Under the pieces are notes generated by a model, which saw only the letters and a program-made list of their open reading frames with translations, ran no database searches and was not told where the DNA came from. 64,000 nt of DNA from Microbulbifer variabilis ATCC 700307 (lineage in GTDB: Bacteria; Pseudomonadota; Gammaproteobacteria; Pseudomonadales; Cellvibrionaceae), in assembly GCF_000380565.1 (NCBI RefSeq), contig NZ_AQYJ01000026.1, positions 434,001-498,000 on the forward strand. Direction: 5' to 3'. A program made the translations under genes and the position numbers. Shown here in pieces: positions 58,313 through 64,000 of this stretch. Position 1 is the stretch's first letter, and each line of letters begins with the position of its first letter.

Positions 58313-58363
58313 GCCGGCGAAAAGCAAAGCAATTGATAGCTTCACATTGCATCAATCGCCGGC
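58313..58363. repeat. Nested inverted repeats upstream of tamA
   Basis: GCCGGCGA (58313-58320) pairs with TCGCCGGC (58356-58363). Inside it ATTGAT (58332-58337) pairs with ATCAAT (58351-58356). It lies between the hypothetical gene at 58382 and tamA, so it may end one transcript or shape the tamAB leader. No T-run. Confidence 0.55.
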
Positions 58364-58381
58364 CAGGAATAAACAAGTAGC

Positions 58382-58756
58382 TTATGGCTGGGAGCTGAGA
58401 TTGCCAAGTAACGGATTACAATCCTGAATTATCACTCGCCCTTCGAGAATATTTCCCTTGGAGTATTCAGTAAAAATACATTGATTGGTTTTGGGGTCGT
58501 AGTTCTCAATCCAGAGATTGTCCTCTTTCCAGGTGGCGCCAATATGTCGGTAACCATCGGGCACGGAAATACGCATCACCCCACCGAAGCGTTTTACAAA
58601 GACCTGTTCGTAGTGGAAGTAATACGCCAACCAACCCGCAAAGAAGAAAACTGCGGCCGCAATAGCGCCAATTTTCAAGCTGCCCATACGGCTGCCAACA
58701 AAAAGGGAGAGAATGACCAGGGCGATAACCGCCGCCCAATAGAGATAAGTAACCAT
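58382..58756 (-). CDS. Hypothetical protein with two N-terminal membrane helices
   Basis: 124 residues. Hydrophobic segments at about 4-21 and 28-47 are separated by a short GSRMGSLK turn. The remaining part is soluble, with two cysteines (NQCIFTEY and IQDCNPL) that could form a disulphide if periplasmic. It is upstream of tamA in the same orientation (172-base gap) and may be co-transcribed. No family recognised. Confidence 0.78.
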   Translation of the reverse strand: MVTYLYWAAVIALVILSLFVGSRMGSLKIGAIAAAVFFFAGWLAYYFHYEQVFVKRFGGVMRISVPDGYRHIGATWKEDNLWIENYDPKTNQCIFTEYSKGNILEGRVIIQDCNPLLGNLSSQP

Positions 58757-58868
58757 ACCTGTTCTTCTGCCTTGAATTTATTGGTATTACTATATGGCAA
58801 GGGTAGCGCAGAACGCGGGTAAACAAAATGACGCCCGCCTACGTACCCTTCCCCCTTAATTAATAGCT

Positions 58869-60848
<1,980 letters not shown>

Positions 60849-60893
60849 CTCAACAGACCTTGTAGGTTCATTATTCTCGGTGATTGTTTGACC

Positions 60894-60907
60894 TTCGCCA
60901 GGGCGAA
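60894..60907. promoter_or_regulatory. Palindrome in the acetoacetyl-CoA synthetase/LysR promoter region
   Basis: TTCGCC-AG-GGCGAA is a perfect inverted repeat located 46 bases upstream of the acetoacetyl-CoA synthetase start and about 100 bases upstream of the LysR gene. A regulator site for the divergent LysR protein is a reasonable but unproved reading. Confidence 0.4.
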
Positions 60908-61005
60908 AGCGGCAATCATGCCTTGCCCGACGACTTTAAACTATTTTAATCTTTCGATGGTTTCTTTAATAAAATTTAACATTCCCTGAAGTATCTGGAG
61001 CCCCA

Positions 61006-61887
61006 GTGAGCGCTACTATTAAACAACTTCGTGCCTTCGTTGTCGTAGCGCGCAGCCGCAGCTTGGCGCAGGCCAGTGCCCAGTTACACTCTTCCCAGCC
61101 GGCGCTCTCTATAGCCATCCGTAATCTGGAAGAAGCCACCGGAGGCCCCCTATTCAGTCGCGATGGTCGCCAACTGGTCTTGACCCCAGAAGGACGCGAG
61201 TTCCTGGTTCGTGCGGAACAACTGCTTAATAGCTGGGACCAATCACTGGATGCTATACAGCAGCGCTTCCGCCTGGAACGCGGCCAGCTACGGCTGGCGG
61301 TTATCCCCGCTTTTGCCTTAAACCGGGTACCCTCTCTATTGGCTGACTTCCACCAGAAGTTTCCCCAAATCAATATTGTGCTGGAAGATGTGGTTATGGA
61401 ACGGGTTGTAGAGGCGGTGCAGGAGGGACGCGCGGAATTGGGTATCAGTTTTCGCCCGGATGAACTGGGCGGAATGGAGTTTGTGCCCTTTGAACGCGAT
61501 CGTTTTATCGCAGTAGTGCCCAAAGAGCACATATTGGCGGAAAAAAAGACAATACGCTGGCGCGACTTGGCCACTCACCCTTTTATATCGATGAACCGTG
61601 GATCAGCGGTAAGGCGCTGGACGGATACTGCCTTTAACCAGTGTGGGAAAGCCGCTCAATATGTTTGTGAAGCCAACCAACTAAGCACTATCGGGCAGCT
61701 GATCAGGACAGGCTTGGGAGTCAGTGCCGTACCAAGTCTTTGTGAGGCACAAATGCGAGAGCATGGTTTAACCTGTCTGCCTCTCTCCGCTCCGGCGGTG
61801 ACACAGGAAGTTGGCACGCTGCTCAAAAGCCGCGGCAACCTCTCTGCACCCGCCGGTGCTTTCCTGGAGTTGCTCACCGAGCAGTAA
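61006..61887 (+). CDS. LysR-family transcriptional regulator
   Basis: 293 residues, normal LysR length. GTG start behind CTGGAG. The winged helix reads IKQLRAFVVVARSRSLAQAS and SQPALSIAIRNLEEATG. The substrate-binding domain starts GQLRLAVIPAFALNRVP, with VVPKEHILAEKKTIRWRDL and RTGLGVSAVPSLCE. Being divergent from acetoacetyl-CoA synthetase, it probably controls that gene in response to a related metabolite, as is common in this family. Confidence 0.92.
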   Translation: MSATIKQLRAFVVVARSRSLAQASAQLHSSQPALSIAIRNLEEATGGPLFSRDGRQLVLTPEGREFLVRAEQLLNSWDQSLDAIQQRFRLERGQLRLAVIPAFALNRVPSLLADFHQKFPQINIVLEDVVMERVVEAVQEGRAELGISFRPDELGGMEFVPFERDRFIAVVPKEHILAEKKTIRWRDLATHPFISMNRGSAVRRWTDTAFNQCGKAAQYVCEANQLSTIGQLIRTGLGVSAVPSLCEAQMREHGLTCLPLSAPAVTQEVGTLLKSRGNLSAPAGAFLELLTEQ

Positions 61888-61925
61888 GCACCGCAGGAAC
61901 AGTAACTTGCCCAGAGGGCCAGCCA

Positions 61926-62399
61926 CTACTTGCTGCTGGTGGCGCGCAGCATCCAGGCAGTTTTTTCATGGACACTCATACGATCGGATACCAGGGCAAT
62001 AGTCGATTCATCCTCTCCCTTTTGCGCAGCTTTTAATACATCGCGGCAAGTTTTAATCACTTGCTCATGGCCCTTGGTGAGAATTTTCACCATATCCTCG
62101 GCTGCGGGAATTTCCACAACTTCTTTAATAGAGCTCAACTGCCCAAAAGCCTGGTAGGTGCCTGGCGCAGAAACCCCCAAGGTGCGAATCCGCTCGGCAA
62201 TATCATCTACCGCGGTGGCCAGCTCGTTATACTGCTCTTCAAACATCAGGTGCAGTTCACGAAAAAATGGCCCGGTAACATTCCAATGGAAGTTGTGCGT
62301 TTGCAGGTACAGAGTGTAACTATCCGCCAGCAAGTGCTTGAGACCACCAGCGATCTTTTCCCTATCTTTTTCGCTAATACCAATATCGATTTTTTTCAT
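61926..62399 (-). CDS. dps: Dps/ferritin-like DNA-protecting protein
   Basis: 157 residues. Dps forms dodecamers that oxidise and store iron and shield DNA in oxidative or stationary stress. Ferroxidase ligands are in [20 protein letters not shown] (His pair) and [20 protein letters not shown] (Asp/Glu). [10 protein letters not shown] is the family signature. The N-terminus is lysine-containing but short, so DNA binding is not assured. A repeated GATAGCTT element lies in its upstream region. Confidence 0.95.
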   Translation of the reverse strand: MKKIDIGISEKDREKIAGGLKHLLADSYTLYLQTHNFHWNVTGPFFRELHLMFEEQYNELATAVDDIAERIRTLGVSAPGTYQAFGQLSSIKEVVEIPAAEDMVKILTKGHEQVIKTCRDVLKAAQKGEDESTIALVSDRMSVHEKTAWMLRATSSK

Positions 62400-62741
62400 T
62401 AAACAAATCCTTCTTCCAATACTTTTGTCACCGAAGTGGTTGTGATGCCATTCTGATAGCTTTAAAGATTTCTCACAAGCTATCGGGTTGATAGCTTATC
62501 TATATAGCCGAGCCAAGTTTATAAGACACTAAAAAGGCAAACATATTTATCCAGGCAACTAACTCGAAATATACCTTGAGTCTGGCGGAACCCTGCTCTA
62601 GAGCAACTGTAGGTCTAAAGTAAAAAGATAATTATTACGCCAAAAAAGGAGCAAAAATAAAGCATATTGGCTATGCATATGCTCATATTGCCAGCCCTGT
62701 ATAAATCTACTGAAAGAAAAATTTAAGAGGAAACAAAGTTG
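62400..62741. promoter_or_regulatory. dps upstream region with GATAGCTT repeats
   Basis: 342 bases without a gene between dps and thiF. GATAGCTT occurs at 62455-62462 and 62490-62497, and inverted (AAGCTATC) at 62477-62484. The last two give CTAT-N7-ATAG, the spacing of the central OxyR contacts; one outer element (ATAT) matches three of four bases and the other does not match. OxyR control of dps is therefore possible. The rest is AT-rich, with no visible gene. Confidence 0.5.
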
Positions 62742-63491
62742 CTAGGTATTACAAACCGGGCAATTACTATGGCTCGGCAGCTGCAAAGTTTGCAGAGCTA
62801 AGCTTTCCGTCTCGATTAAGTGCAATTTATTCAAGCTCGATACCGGCAACCCTACCAAGTACTTTATGGCCTCCAGAGCCTGCATACTGCCAACTACACC
62901 CAGCGCAGGACCGATCACACCTGCTGTAGAGCAGTTCTGGACTTCAGCCTGCTCCTGGGGCGGAAACAGGCAGGCATAACAGGGACCTTTTCCTTCAGAA
63001 AAATCAAAACTAATCAGCTGGCCGGAAAACCCCTGCACCGATGCCATTACCACCAGACATCCTGCCTGATAACAAACCCGGTTGATCGTATGGCGGATTT
63101 CCAGGTTATCGGTGCAGTCCAACACCAGATCCACCTGTTTTACCTGCTCACGCAGCCAGGATTCATTCGCCATTTGGCTGTGGGGGTGAATGCGAATAGT
63201 TGGATTGGCCGCAGCCAATTGTTGTGCAGCCACCATGGCTTTGGATTTTCCCTGGTGATTGGTTTTGTACAAAACCTGGCGCTGTAAATTGGAGAGATCG
63301 ATATGATCACCATCCACCAGGTGCAGCTCTCCAATACCGGCTGCGGCTAGATACATCGCTGCCGGGCTGCCGAGCCCACCTAAGCCAACAATCAGAATTC
63401 GCGCAGAAGACAGCTTTTTCTGTCCCTCTTCACCCACCTGGGGCAACATTATCTGGCGACTGTAACGCTGTAATTCCTTACTACTTAACAT
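62742..63491 (-). CDS. thiF: ThiF/MoeB-type adenylyltransferase, probably ThiF
   Basis: An E1-like enzyme that adenylates the C-terminal glycine of the sulphur carrier ThiS for thiazole synthesis. The 249-residue protein has RYSRQIMLPQVGEEGQ and the nucleotide loop ILIVGLGGLGSPAAMYLAAA. LVDGDHIDLSNLQRQVLY is typical of E1 enzymes, and zinc cysteines appear in PCYACLF and CPVCNT. The ATG overlaps the thiE stop by seven bases, which favours ThiF over MoeB. Confidence 0.9.
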   Translation of the reverse strand: MLSSKELQRYSRQIMLPQVGEEGQKKLSSARILIVGLGGLGSPAAMYLAAAGIGELHLVDGDHIDLSNLQRQVLYKTNHQGKSKAMVAAQQLAAANPTIRIHPHSQMANESWLREQVKQVDLVLDCTDNLEIRHTINRVCYQAGCLVVMASVQGFSGQLISFDFSEGKGPCYACLFPPQEQAEVQNCSTAGVIGPALGVVGSMQALEAIKYLVGLPVSSLNKLHLIETESLALQTLQLPSHSNCPVCNT

Positions 63492-64000
63492 GGCTCTACT
63501 TCCGCATGCTTACCTTTCAACAGGACATTAAAATCGGCAACCGTCTGCTTGTAGTCTTCCGCTTTAGTAACAGCGCTGACCACGGCGATACTGCCAACGC
63601 CGCTAGCGATAACCTCACTGGCCCGCTGCATATTAATACCACCAATTGCCACGAGTGGATAATCGGGCAATAGTGCTGCCATTCGCGCAAGTTTCTGCAC
63701 GCCCTGCAACTGATCCGACATATCCTTGGTGTTGGTCGCATAAATTGCACCAATCGCCAGGTAGCTGGGGCGATAACGGTAGGCCAATAGTAATTCATAG
63801 AAGCCGTGGGTACTGATACCCAGCTTCAATCCTGCCGCTTGAATTGCCCTCAGATCAGCAGACTGCAAATCCTCCTGGCCCAAATGCACACCGTAGGCGC
63901 CGCACTCAATCGCCAACTGCCAGTAATCATTGATGAACAGGCGCAGGTTATACGTCCTGCCAATAGCCACTGCACGCTCAATCTGTGCGCGCAGGTCCCC
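63485..64000 (-). CDS. thiE: Thiamine-phosphate synthase ThiE, C-terminal part (cut by window edge)
   Basis: Joins hydroxymethylpyrimidine diphosphate and thiazole phosphate to give thiamine phosphate. The visible 171 residues begin GDLRAQIERAVAIGRTYNLR at the window end; the N-terminus lies outside. Family motifs FINDYWQLAIECGAYGVHLG, QEDLQSADLR and LGISTHGFYE are present, then IGAIYATNTK and VAIGGI near the phosphate site. It is translationally coupled to thiF. Whether the missing part fuses to ThiD or another domain cannot be seen. Confidence 0.93.
   Translation of the reverse strand, partial: GDLRAQIERAVAIGRTYNLRLFINDYWQLAIECGAYGVHLGQEDLQSADLRAIQAAGLKLGISTHGFYELLLAYRYRPSYLAIGAIYATNTKDMSDQLQGVQKLARMAALLPDYPLVAIGGINMQRASEVIASGVGSIAVVSAVTKAEDYKQTVADFNVLLKGKHAEVEPC

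Overview
The window is a chromosomal segment of a gammaproteobacterium. Gene order and protein types (rpsB-tsf-pyrH, glnD-dapC-dapD-dapE, cpxP-cpxRA, scpA-scpB-rluB, guaBA, xseA, tamAB, a large TonB-dependent receptor, two S9 peptidases) suggest a marine Cellvibrionales member such as Microbulbifer or a relative. The genus is an inference from gene content and protein flavour. Nearly all of the sequence is intact protein-coding DNA. I see no transposase, integrase, phage module, CRISPR array or rRNA. There is one tRNA.

Layout. 1-2.1 kb (minus): translation genes rpsB, tsf and the start of pyrH. 2.4-10.6 kb (plus): map, glnD (PII uridylylation), dapC, an endonuclease III, an ArsC/YffB-like protein, dapD and dapE. 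Nitrogen sensing is thus linked to the succinylase branch of lysine/diaminopimelate synthesis. 10.7-14.8 kb: two secreted S9 peptidases, the second more AT-rich. 14.9-15.8 kb (minus): a flavodoxin and its partner. 16.0-18.8 kb: a Cpx envelope-stress module, cpxP divergent from cpxRA, with a striking 10-bp-phased CpxR operator array between them. 18.9-24.6 kb: an SRPBCC protein, then a minus-strand cluster running PHP phosphoesterase, YciO, scpA, scpB, rluB. 24.8-29.7 kb (plus): a VC0807-like membrane protein, YciI, an SH3 protein, a periplasmic cyclophilin, a PdxJ of unusual type, a DUF2520 protein and a SpoU methyltransferase; the last three are translationally coupled.

30-43.4 kb: guaBA (minus), divergent xseA, a lytic transglycosylase lipoprotein with two solute-binding domains, a quinone oxidoreductase, a TonB-dependent receptor and a divergent FtsH. 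tRNA-Arg(ACG) at 43.7 kb opens an accessory, AT-richer stretch to about 52.3 kb. It holds a shortened LysR regulator, DUF427, an orphan solute-binding protein, an NTF2-like protein, MtfA-type peptidase, hypotheticals, an SPFH protein, a GFA protein and a DUF1624 membrane protein. 52.4-64 kb returns to core genes: tamB-tamA, acetoacetyl-CoA synthetase with a divergent LysR, Dps, thiF and the 3' part of thiE.

I found no convincing new multi-gene system. The observations most worth checking are the five-half-site CpxR array, the rearranged cysteine loop of endonuclease III, the tandem-sensor lytic transglycosylase, the calcium-loop-like insertion in the TonB receptor, the LysR protein with an apparent internal deletion, and repeated elements in the dps promoter. 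Base composition was judged by eye; no similarity search was run.
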